Positions 1 to 11,700 of a DNA stretch of 64,000 nucleotides are shown here, piece by piece; within the stretch, counting starts at the first letter, position 1, and every line of letters begins with the position of its first letter. The DNA is from Antedon bifida (taxonomy: Eukaryota; Echinodermata; Crinoidea; Comatulida; Antedonidae): positions 4,700,001-4,764,000 of the forward strand of contig OY727099.1 of NCBI GenBank assembly GCA_963402885.1. Reading direction: 5' to 3'. The notes under the pieces were generated by a model. It had not been told where the DNA came from and did no database searches. It saw nothing but the letters and a program-made list of their open reading frames with translations. Both the position numbers and the translations under genes were made by a program.

Positions 1-306
1 AGGTTAAAACTGTTACGGTATCAGTGATATACAAACGCATTAAAGCATTAGATAAAATGTCATAATAAATTTATCAATAATCTACATCACGTTTTCTAAT
101 GCAGAATTAACAAAAAAAATTATAAATTAGGATTTAGATACATATGCTATAATAGTATTGTATGAGTTAGTATGAATTTCAAGAAAAAAAATGAATGTAT
201 TTTGATTTAATAAAAGCCAACATTTGCAACAAATACTTTAAATATATCGAAACAATTATTGCTTTGTGTATTTTATCCAACATCACAATGTTATAATATC
301 TTTCAG

Positions 307-3300
307 CTGTATGTACAAACTTCAACTGTAATGGAGAACCTTGTTTTTTGGTCAATGGAGAAGCAGAATGCCAGTGTCCAAACGGATACTCGGGCTTAAA
401 CTGTGAAATCAGTATGTAATCTTTAATAATACGTATTATATAACACCTAAATAAATTCTTGTCAATTTAATGGACGATTAGTAGTACGCACTATTTTAAT
501 AGCACTTTTTGTCTATATTTTTCGCGTACCCTTTGTGAAAATATGACTTTCATCATTCACCTCATGCCATTTATTGTACCATTCCATAATTTGTATAATA
601 TTCACTTACATTCAACCTTCCCATAAACATTCCTCTTGGTCTGAAAGTTTTTAATGAGAGCTTTACAAGAAACTATTAAATAATATATTATTTTATTTTC
701 AATACAACTACTATTGTAATGCAAGCTTTACAACTGATGTGTTTTTAACAAAACCACCTGCTAAACCCTAAAAATACAGATCAAGTAATAATCAAATAAA
801 ACATTTTTTCTAGAGCTATATTAATGATATTCAACTTAACTATTAATATTCTCAAAACAACGCTCCATACTGTACATACAATATCCTTCTATTGTACATT
901 GTTGGAGATCATTGTATCAAGTATTTTAAAATGTAGTGTAAGCAAGCCAAAGTGTATGAAAATATACGTATAGTGTCTTACAATCAGTTTCTACAGACAA
1001 AATGAGATGAAATTATTTAAACATATATCTTAAAATTGCTACAGCATGTACATGACAAATTTATTATTTTTTTTTTTTATTATTTATTATTATTTAAAGC
1101 TCCTTGCTTTGGTGTTAATTGTAATGCGGGAACGTGTGGCGTAATAGAAAACGGAGTCGCAGTGTGTAATTGTAACGCAGGATATTCTGGACAGTATTGC
1201 AATATAACTGCAGGTATGCTTATTTCTAATCACATTCAAATTTAGGTTTTCATTTTTGTGATGTTTTTTAAAAATTAAAATCTGACTGCATAAATTTGAA
1301 TAAAGACACTTTGTTAACATCATTTTTCATTTTCCTTTGAATTTTCAGGTAGCTGTGAAAATGTTAACTGCAATTCAGGTGTTTGCTTTCTTGTAAATGG
1401 TTCACCTCTGTGTGATTGCCCACCTGGGTATTCGGGATCAAACTGTGAAATTAGTAAGTACGCAATAACTGTAATGAAATCATGAAGTTCGCACATACAA
1501 GACATTCATCCAACACAACTTACTTCTAGAAAACCGTTAGCATAACCTATTTGATGAATGAATTAAATAGCCTAATACAATAATAAATAAACTAAACTAA
1601 CAAACCATTGTCGACCAAGGATATCATCAAATTATACGTACAATTATATGTACATAATTTACTTATGTAAATTATTTTCGATAATCTTTCTCTTCTAGAG
1701 CCACCTATGTTTTTTAAAGCGTTTTAAAGTTCTATTTTTGATTCATAATTTATGTTCTTTTCCACACAGCACCTTGTACAAATTATGCATGCTTCAATGG
1801 AGCCTGTTTGATAACCAGTGGTGGGGATGGTTTTTGCAATTGTTTCACTGGATATGCTGGAGACGACTGCAGTCAACCAACTTGTAAGTTGTAATTACTG
1901 TTTTAAGTAAAAACACTTTATGTTTTCAGTGTAGTGTGAAGTTGCAGTATCCGAGTGGTTAGTAACATAACAAGTTTTAAATACAGTATTCCCAAGCATG
2001 CATGTTGTCAACATATGTCACTCACTGTGTACGTATTCATTTTCAGCTCAAATGTTACCGATGCATCTATGCCTAATCAAATTTCTAATTTGTTATTATT
2101 AATTTAGCTGACTGCTCAACATTGAACTGTCAAAATGGTGGTATATGTTCAGACTCCACTGGTCAAACTGTCTGCGTATGTCCGTCTGGGTACATTGGCA
2201 GTTTATGTGAAATAGGTATGTAATGTTTCATTACGTGTGTTATTTATTTAATCAAGATGTATTCTTCTCAAGATAAAATATTAACTTTCATTTAGGACAA
2301 TGGTAACTTGTTATAACAAAATTCTCACTTTGTATAAATGTTTAATGTTGTATTATGCTTAAGCTGATTGTATTAATAATGTAGCTCCACTGTATTTCAT
2401 GTATACAAATAATTCTTATACAAATGCATGCTTGCAAATAATGTTTATTACAATATTTAATTACTTTAGCTGACTGTTCAAGTATAAACTGTCAGAATGG
2501 TGGGGTGTGTAGTTTAGATGTGAACAATCAGGCTATGTGTACATGTCCAACTGGCTACGGTGGAAATCTATGCGAAATGGGTATGTAATGTTACTTATAC
2601 TCATATTAACAGTGATGACATCTTGTCGAAAGTGCTAATGAAAGCAACCAGAAGCCTTGAATTCATTTTCACAATGAGATGCTAATGAACGTAAACTAAA
2701 ACTGACTAAACTAAAATCTTTCTGGTTTTCGATCATGTTTTTTATCTATTTTTTACACTTTTTAATCCACTTTTTACACTTTTTAATCCACAGAAACTGG
2801 AATTGAGACCTGTCTGACGGTGACTTGTCAAAATGGAGGAACTTGTTTTACGTCACAGGAAACGGGTGCAGCCCTCTGCATTTGCAACACTGGTTATAGT
2901 GGAGATCGATGTGAAATAGGTATGTAATAGGCCTACTATTGTAATAATTATATTAAGCACTAAGAAACTTAAAAATATTATTTGGCAAAATGCATAAACA
3001 GAGTGCAGGCTATTTTGTACTTCTGCTCATATTAAAGATACAGGTAACTGGAAGTTTTAGTAAGCTTTTGTGTCGACAATCTTTCTATATCTTTTTGGGT
3101 ACACTGGCAGTCTTCTAGTAAAGTGGGTAGGTAGCATAACTAATAATGATAATTGTAAATGCATATAAAATTTCTCTCTAAAAAATATGTTATTCTTCTG
3201 TACTAATACAGTAATACAATGCTGGAAATAGAATTGTAAACATTTTAAATCAACATATTTTTGTTAATTCAAAGGTACATGTAATTGTCAAAACGGAGGA

Positions 3301-6300
3301 CAGTGTGTACAATCTACAGACGGTACAACTGAATGTAATTGCCCCACTGGTTATTCAGGTGACAATTGCGAAATAGTAGGTGAGTCAGATAAACATCTTA
3401 CATAAATTTCATAATTTTAAATTCCGACATGGTTTTTTTTTCTTTGTTTTTGTTCTGTTTGTTATAATAATTATATTTATTTGATTCCAATTTTTGTTTA
3501 AGATGGAGGCATTTGTTCTGGGAATGTGTGTTTTAATGGTGGTGTTTGTATGACATCTGGTAACTGGTACATGTGCGCATGCCCGATGGGATTTTCTGGA
3601 TTCAATTGTGAAACCCGTGAGTACTGTATTTGAAGTTCGTTGATGCAATGCCTATTTATTTCATGTGCATTAGTTTTAATTAAACTGATAACGTATATTT
3701 CCTTATTCAGTTGTTGCTTTAGGAAACCGAAGATTAACAATATTAGTTTTATTATTGTATTTTTTCAGCTGAAAGTGATCCATGCTTAAGTAACCCATGC
3801 ATAAATGGCGGTACGTGCAGCACAGATAATTCTAACTACGCCTGCAGCTGTCCTGCAGAATACTCGGGCACAAATTGTGAAATCTTCTCACCAGGTAAGA
3901 CAATACACCATACTATAATTATCTTAGAACTTTCAGATGCTAAAAGGTGTTTAAATTTATTAGAGAATCAGCGTCAGATTTGGATTTTAAAATTAGGAAA
4001 CATTCAATAGTTACCTAATAAACTGTTTTTTCACTTGTAATGTGAACAGCAAAACGCACTCGAATAACCAATCTTTGTATATTTATCGAATTGTGTTGAA
4101 TGATAACGTCTACTCTTTTAGGTTATTTGTCCTGCAATTTGGTATAGGTATATAGCAACAGGCAACTATTGATTTTCAAGAAAATCGATAATCGTTGAAA
4201 AAAAATCTCGAGTTTTCTGTATGTTTCAATATAGGTCGAAAAAGTAAATTGTGCGCCCTCTATTGCTTTCTGACTTTTGCAATGTATTATTGTTGTTTAC
4301 TAAATCTTGTATTTTGTTACAGGAACGGGCCTGTGCAGTACCGCCCCGTGCATGAATGGTGGTGTATGTACACCATCGGGTAACTGGTATTTATGCTCGT
4401 GTGCACCAGGGTTCAGTGGGTCTACATGCGACTTATCAAGTAAGTTATTACAGTAACAAGTATTATCAGTCAACAATATTAAAATTAATTGACCTCTTTC
4501 TTGCCAAACATTGACTGATGATTATTATTATGAAATGTCAATATCCAAAATATTGGTTGATATTAAATGATAGCTCATACGTATCATTGTATAAGTCAAG
4601 ATATCACTTTGTCATCATCTACGATTTAAGCAAAGAAGTGTAAAGTTATTTTATTATTGTTTTAAAAACTGAAATAAGAATAACGGTCTTTGACAAACTT
4701 AAGTAGTTTTTATTGATGGTCATGTTAAGTACTCGACAATAAGCCCATTGTGTTTCGAAAATAGTAACAAACATGTGTTTTAACAGGTTCGACTCCTTGT
4801 GACCCAAGCCCTTGTCAAAACGGAGGTACATGTTCTATTTCCGGGTCAACGTACGTTTGTGCATGTGCGTTCGGATATGATGGAAATACTTGCGAACAAG
4901 GTAAATCTCAAAAATATATCTTGAAATATTGTATTATTGTTTTTATTTCATTTCACAAAGGACATGCATATTTGAATATAGCTGTCACAAGACACCCACA
5001 CTAAATAAGATCACGTACAGGAACATTTAGCTGTCCAAACTTACAAACACAAACCAACTTTTTACGGTATTCCGGAGCATTCAATGTTACTTATATTTTA
5101 ATGAAACAGTTATAGCATTTTTCTCCTATTTTTAGTCAGAGCTGTAACCAGAGTGATGAAACATCGTCATAATTAAAACACTTTATACTACAAATCGTAC
5201 AAAAACTATGCTATGATAATCAATATTTAACATTTTACATTGTCTTTTAATGCATTTAGTATCATCGAATCTATGCTCAAACAACCCCTGCTTATCAGGT
5301 GGAATATGTATGCTTTCTGGCAACTATTATTTCTGTGATTGCCCCAACCCTGAAGAACAACAAGGTTTCAATTGTGAAGACGGTAAGTTATGTTTTAAGA
5401 ACATGTTTTTGTATTAATCATGTAAATCTTGACAGTGTATAGTAAATAAAAAAATGTTAAAGCTTCATTATCCTTTAATGCTTTATTGGAAAGTATTGTA
5501 CATTATTGTATTTCTTTTCTTTCTGTTAGTAGGCCTATTAAAAAATAAATAAATTTAATAAAATAAAGCGAATTCATGCTTGAAACAAAAGTTGCAGTTC
5601 GTATTGTGCTCATATTTATTATCACTGACATCATGATGTGATGTCGTTTGCGTTGCTGTAATAGAAAGTTTACACTACGAATTCATCCATTTTCGTAACA
5701 CATTTTTTATATTTATAGTATCTGGAAATTGTGCAGGTGTGACGTGTTTGTTTGGTTCATTATGTATGAACGGTGACTGTTCCTGTCCTCAAGAATGCAC
5801 AAATGAGATAGCAATTGTATGTGGAAGTGATGGCGTTTCATACTCCAACAGTTGTTTTTTGAACTACGCAAGTTGTACTGGACAAATCACAATCACAATA
5901 GTAAATACTGGTGAATGCCAAAATGAAATTGGTAAGGAAAATATTTGAAAATAAGAAATAAAATAATAATTAGATGTCAGAACTTCTTTTTCTACATATG
6001 AGTGTATGCCATCTAATTGGTTAATTACACATCACGTGTCGGTAATACATTTGTTCTATCTTGTTTAATGGTGAAAGTGAATGGTTCTAATGCACGTCCA
6101 GCTTTTTGTAAAACATTTTAGGTCCGCCTATACACAGTTATAAAAGAAAATACAACAAACAGAAAAACAACATTGGAAATACAAATAAAATGTTATGCAT
6201 TTAATGGCACAAACATCTGAACCATTTTAAAAATATAATTATTTATTAACCACATGTTCAATTTGACTTTTTTCAGTAAGTCCATCGTGCTCCAATAATC

Positions 6301-6401
6301 CATGTCAAAACAATGGCGTATGCATACCATCTGGAAACGCATATTATTGTGAGTGTCCTTCCTCGTATACCGGGTACAACTGTGAAACACCGGCAGTTTA
6401 A
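307..6401 (+). CDS. Gene A: 3' part of an EGF/Kazal extracellular protein (5' partial, 15 exons)
   Basis: Exons: 307-411, 1100-1213, 1349-1453, 1770-1883, 2108-2215, 2470-2580, 2794-2919, 3275-3379, 3503-3616, 3769-3894, 4323-4439, 4787-4900, 5260-5382, 5719-5931, 6277-6401. Each internal exon has an AG acceptor, a GT donor (mostly GTATGT or GTAAGT) and phase 1-1, so all join in frame; about 606 codons are visible. Every exon except the fourteenth encodes one EGF with six cysteines, ending in the usual C-x-C-x(2)-G-[YF]-x-G-x(2)-C pattern. The fourteenth is a Kazal module. The first visible exon opens in phase 1, so the start lies left of the window. No transmembrane segment follows the last EGF, so the product is probably secreted or matrix-bound. 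The last exon resembles the last exon of gene C, so A may be the tail of another Knickkopf-like paralogue or a separate EGF protein. Confidence 0.85.
5719..5931 (+). CDS. Kazal/follistatin-like module exon of gene A
   Basis: This 213-bp phase 1-1 exon encodes 71 residues. An N-terminal C-x(4)-C-x(5)-C-x(4)-C-x-C stretch resembles the EGF-like half of a follistatin module. It is followed by a Kazal core: C-x(3)-C, then [13 protein letters not shown], an alanine-cysteine pair (NYASC) and a closing GEC. The CGSDG...YxNxC signature is diagnostic for Kazal-type protease-inhibitor or agrin/follistatin folds. It is the only non-EGF module in this tail and no equivalent appears in genes B-E. Whether it inhibits proteases or binds growth factors cannot be told from sequence. 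Confidence 0.85.
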
Positions 6402-6499
6402 ATTGTAAGTATGATTTTAATAATTGCGGACTTTAAATATGCTATTTTGAAGTTTTAATATTCACTTCTGAAAAAAAACCCAAAAATAATGATATTATT

Positions 6500-6600
6500 T
6501 TTTGCTTTGAATTACATTTTTTCAGGTAAATAATATTTTTCGATCCAGTTTTTGATCAAAGTGAATAACTATTATGTGACATTAAAATGGCATAGGCCTA
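6500..6600 (+). repeat. Dispersed repeat, copy 1 of 3 (others near 49010 and 63300)
   Basis: The block containing 'aattacattttttcag', 'tttttgatcaaagtg' and 'aactattatgtgaca' recurs at about 49010-49075 in the same orientation and at about 63295-63400 in the opposite orientation, with substitutions and indels. Occurrence in three unrelated contexts (a 3'UTR, a gene D intron, and upstream of gene E) argues for a mobile or dispersed element rather than conserved UTR. Confidence 0.5.
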
Positions 6601-8684
6601 ATGATTTTTTTAAACCAACCTATGTGACTGATCACTGAACCATCAATTATTGCCTCGACCTGTCCCGTCTGGCTAGATCTACTGAACAAAAATAATAATT
6701 GACTCGGCTATAAGTAAAACTGACTGATAAACGAACTAAAATTCTAAGTGTTCAGTACAAATTATCAAAAAATGATATTCAAAATTAACTGAATATTCAT
6801 CGCGCTTATAGATTTCAAATTTAATTACACAACAGTAACATGGTTTTTTTCTTTCATATAACCAGTTTCATCTAAGATGATGGTGCTCTGTTTCATCTGT
6901 TATTCAAACTATACAACACCTTGAAGATATGCAAGACTAAGATGCAAGATAATAGTATTGTTGTTATTCAGCTAATTATCAGCTTATTATTGTTGTTTAT
7001 AAAAAATAATAATAAGCATAATTTGGAACGATATTCTGTCTTGTATAATAAAATATTACCAACATCGTGCCTCTACTATTATCGCATTACAGATATCTTT
7101 ATGCTAGATTATTATGATAATAATTAGAATTGAAAGTGGCTAATAAATGAAGAACATTTCAAAATAGATCAATTCTATACCATAGGCTTATTTAAATCTG
7201 TAATAAATCTAAGCGCTTTGAATGATGGTAATTCGTAATTACATGATTTGAACTATTTTCTATACTAATTTTTTTATTATTTATACTTCATGATAATTGT
7301 ATTATAACTTTAGTTTGTAGCTATATTAATTATTTGTAAATAAAACTATAATATAGTAAATTAAAAAAAAACATTAAACGTTTTAAACAGTTAACGTTCC
7401 TGTAAAAGTAAGTTCTGAGTAGCATTAAGGGCGTACCATACTTTTGATGTATAGATTGAGGGCGTACCATGTCTCTGACACTTACAATTGAGGGCGTATC
7501 GTAAGTTGCTTACCGTAAGTTTAAGTGGCTGTTACGAATTAGCAGATTTCTTGAAACAGCAATGTAAATAGGAAAACGGTTCAGGCATTGATACTTTCTC
7601 CTTTAAATCGCCGTAATTGGATCGATTTTATGGAAACTTTTCAATTTACCAACAGAAGGCCTTCTGTAGGCCTAACCATTGTTGGTTACGGATCGCTGAT
7701 TTGGCTTGCTTTTGATCATTTCAAGATAGGTATTACGATGATAAATACAATGTTAGATTGTTCTTACAAGACATGTGTCTATTACTCTTAACGGAACATC
7801 AAGTATTTTGATTTTTAGGTAAATATAACGTCTTTAACGATCTTTTTGATACTATACGTGTTAAAGCTAGTAAGACAGTCGAGACAGGCCTACACAGATG
7901 AAAACATAGGGCCCACGTAGGCCTAAAACTATGTTCTTCCAAATAAAGATGTTCTAGATAGTGTAATTAATAATACTGATGTATATAGCATGTAATTTGT
8001 TTACTTTAAGTACGTTTTTATGACCACCACTACCATGTTCAAAGCATATTTAACGATATGCTACAGTGTTTTGCCAAGCATAATAAGGGTATATATTATT
8101 TTGAATTAGTAGCCAAAACTTTTAGCACGCTATACACTATAGGCCTATTGTATATACAATCTATCTAATATGCATAAATCAGTATTAATATATATTCAAA
8201 CAGTAGTAATAATAATAGTAACATACACATATAATTGTTTTTTAATAATTGTTTAGGTCATGGTAAAAACAAACTGATATGTGTATGGTCATATTTCTGT
8301 ATCATTATTGATTTTACTGATTCATTACCAATTTTATTTGTAATCATCATTAACCCTTTTTTACTAATTCCAATAAATGAAATATCTAGTAATTGTCTGT
8401 AAAGCTGTTTTTTATTTAATTCTTTACTATATAAGACTGATTGGGACCTACTATTATACATTTAATTTACTTAAACTTGTGTTTGTTTTACTTTATTATC
8501 CATCAGCTATGCTTTCTCAAAACAACACAAAAAAGATCTACAGTATATCCGGTTTTTGAGTAACTTAATTCTAGCATAGCAAATGGGGTTGAATGAATTA
8601 GCTAGATGGCAGAGGGCGTGCTTTTTGATATTTCGGTCCATGTTGAAGATACAGTATTAACTTCCAGATTTTATTAAGCTTTTG

Positions 8685-8692
8685 TGACGTCA
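8685..8692. promoter_or_regulatory. CRE/ATF-type palindrome upstream of gene B
   Basis: A perfect TGACGTCA octamer lies about 87 bp upstream of the gene B start codon. This is the consensus for CREB/ATF bZIP factors. Its promoter role is inferred from position only; the same octamer also occurs by chance or by element insertion elsewhere in the window. Confidence 0.3.
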
Positions 8693-8717
8693 TCAATGTA
8701 CACAAAGCAAGTCACAG

Positions 8718-8745
8718 GTATTTTGAAAAGGTACTCTTCCACCAA
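8718..8745 (+). promoter_or_regulatory. Element shared by the gene B and gene C promoters
   Basis: The pattern 'TTTGAAAAG', then GTACT and a C/T-rich CAA end, lies 34-60 bp upstream of the gene B ATG and recurs at 17897-17924 upstream of the gene C ATG. The rest of the two upstream regions is poorly alignable by eye. It could mark the core promoter or initiator inherited from the duplication that made B and C. Confidence 0.35.
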
Positions 8746-8778
8746 ATGCTGTAGTTTATAGTTATGCATTGTGTCAAT

Positions 8779-11700
8779 ATGAAGATTGCAGTCAATTTGG
8801 TTTCCGTCTCTATTGTAACTTTAGCCCTCACATGGCCAGGTAAGTGCGTCACGTCTTTATTACGTTTGTAGACTTGAGCCTAATGTAAAAATGTTAATCC
8901 GGAAGTTATGGGAGGATTTTCTGACGTACAGTATTCGTACATAATAGTTCAATATTTATATGCACTCTATTTATGAGTTTGGAGTGAAATTACACTATAA
9001 AGACAAAATACACATTTTTAGCTTATTTGTAATATAAACTGTATTAAAATAGCGCAAATTTTGAACAATTCAATTCTGTAAATATACAGTTTTACGCAAT
9101 AAAACATAGCCTTGATATTTACATACATTCATTGTAGTGCTTTTATAATTAATATCATTACTATATAATATCTGTACATAATCTCATTTCGCAACTGTTT
9201 CTTTTCTGAATCATAAACATAAAGAAGTGATTGTTTCTGATCTTTGGTGTTTTAGAATAAAAATAATTTGTTTATAGGGGCAAATAAGTCGATAGATTGT
9301 TAATAATAATGAATATATGTATCGGTCTATCATATGATATATATTATATAGTGTGAATATGTATATATAAGTCTTGTGTATTCATAGAAAGACTAAGAAA
9401 TAAAAATAAGGTGTGTATACCAGTGAAACAAATGGTGTATTTAGTAGAACTTGGTTACTAAGCACAGTCTACACTATCAAACTGTATGTGAAAAAAAAAA
9501 TGTGATGTGCCTTTATATAGACATGATGACGTCATATCACTACCATATTTGGTCACACTTTTTGTCAAACTAGTTTGATAGTGTAGACGGGCTTTTAGGA
9601 AGTTTACAATCAAGCGAACTTCAACAAGCATGTATAAACATTATGATTTTGCTTTTACAGTTAAAAAAAAAATATTTAAAATACTGTCTTTTTCTTACAA
9701 TATGTCACTCAATTTATTTTGTTTTCAACATTTGTGTCTGCCCATTTAATAGGTAACTATCCTACTATTTAAAACCTTTTAGCAAAAGGCCAGCCATTAG
9801 CTGGCTATGAATGACTTGATTTTAAACTAACAACAAACAAGTGCAGCAGTTTGTACGGTACAATTATCGTAATCTAAGTTAATATTATTTACAAAAGTAG
9901 TTTTTCATCCGAGGCTTTTTTAAGTGCTGAAATCGTAGATAATACAGTAGATTACTAAAATAAATAATGAAAAGTTGAATGCATACAATATTAATAAAAA
10001 GAATATCTGTGGCAGAGGAAAATAGTTCAAGGATCAATGATTAGTTTAATTTTAAAATGGGAAACTGTTTTTACAACTCCAATTTATGGTTCAAATCCCT
10101 TTACTTCACCAATGACAGGAAATTTTAAAATGGGAAACTGCTTTTACAACTCCAATTTATTTTCAAATCCCTTTACTTCACCAATAACAGGAAATTTAAC
10201 AAAATGATAGAACATGGGTAGGAAAATTGTGAATGAATTTATATATATCTACATTATTCGGACTTCAACGAGTGGACTAACCCCAATTAAAGCTCAGACA
10301 AGGAGTCTACCAATTCAAAATGAACAGCAACAAAAACGTTAATAGGTGATAGATTACAGTATAACTATGGTTAATGTGGTGACGTTTTTGTTTTATATGT
10401 TGTTGTCTATCAATAGCAAATCGGTTTCTTTTAATCAGTTATACTAAGTTCGGCAGTAGCCCTGAAATGCCTAGTTAACGTTAAAGAAATGAGTAAGTGA
10501 CATTCGTTCTCTTGGACCATATCTTGTTTACAATGCCAACTGGATAAAATACATAGTACATGATTATTAGAATAATTTAGTAATGTGTGATTTCTAATCT
10601 GGACAATATATGATACAAATTAACACACATTTTGGTTTGCTTTGTTTTCTTGTGGCGCCCTTTTTAATGATATTGAAAACAAAATAGTTGCTTTATTTTG
10701 GTATGCCAGAAGTGGAAATATTACAATAAACAAACAACGCAAGATTATTTTCTTTAAATCATTAAGTATTGATTAATACACGTGAATTGATTACTGGTTT
10801 CATTGATTAATTTATGTCTACCTTTTTTGTTTAGTTTTCTGCCAAGAATCAGCGTCGTACTATGGAAAGGCAATTGGAGACTTTATGACATACGCACACA
10901 GGGCAGGAGGCAGCGTCTATGCTATCAATGATCAAACGATGTGGATCCGTAATTTTACATATGATGGTTTAGCTCCAGGTAATTATATTTCATAAAGGCA
11001 ATAAACATCTTACAAAGCGATAACATGTTTGCTGAAAAAATGAATAATTACATTTATTTACATCGTATTTGTGTTGTTTCTGTGTAGATGCATTTTTATG
11101 GGCTGGTATGAACTCAAATCAACCTAGCGCCGATGGAGAGATTATTCCTAAGGAAGATGGAAGGTAAGAGAATGCAATATATCTTGTTCAATAATAATTT
11201 GCATACAATCGTACATCGAAAAATTGTATGAGGCGCACACAGAAGATCACCATATCCTAAAATTGTTACTTTTGGCGACAAGACATTGAAACGGTTTTCG
11301 GAGGACCTTATTCTATGAAATTACCACTACACGTTCAACGTCTTTATCATTTTCCTCGTATATACATTGGTTTAGGTAGACATAATAATGAATGCTACTG
11401 TGACACATATCATTGTTTCTTTATATTACAGTACCGATAAGTTGGGTGCTTATACAAACCAGAATATAGTAGTAACACTCATGTCCGGAAGAGTTATTTC
11501 AGATTTTAAATGGATCTCAGTGTGGTGTAAATCGTTTGCGGTAACGTACTGAATTCAGTATTCCATTACAACTTTTGAGAAATAATAAAATCAATAATAA
11601 TGGACGTCGAATTGCAAAGGTTAATTTAGTTAGTATGTTCACTGCAGATTCACAACACACGTCTTTATTCACAATGACAATTGCTTTTATTTAGTGAGTT

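Larger units (their letters stand above)
6402..8763 (+). other. Gene A 3'UTR and A-B intergenic region
   Basis: The stop codon of gene A (6399-6401) is followed three bases later by a strong donor-like GTAAGT (6405), and TTTTTTCAG occurs at 6517-6525, so the 3'UTR may contain a short intron. A canonical AATAAA lies at 7339-7344 in a very AT-rich tract and is the best poly(A) candidate. Around 7429-7500 the phrase 'gagggcgta(c/t)' occurs three times at short spacing. I see no convincing gene between the stop of A and the start of B. Confidence 0.5.
8840..10834 (+). other. Gene B intron 1 (about 2 kb)
   Basis: Donor GTAAGT directly follows the signal-peptide exon and the acceptor TTTAG precedes the first DM13 exon. 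The intron holds a terminal-inverted-repeat element (9467-9588) and a two-copy direct repeat (10048-10197). No further coding potential was seen. Confidence 0.7.

Noticed and set aside
7588..7791. 67-codon open frame after gene A
   Set aside because: No domain or signal recognised and no ATG context or neighbour supporting it; probably chance in the intergenic region.
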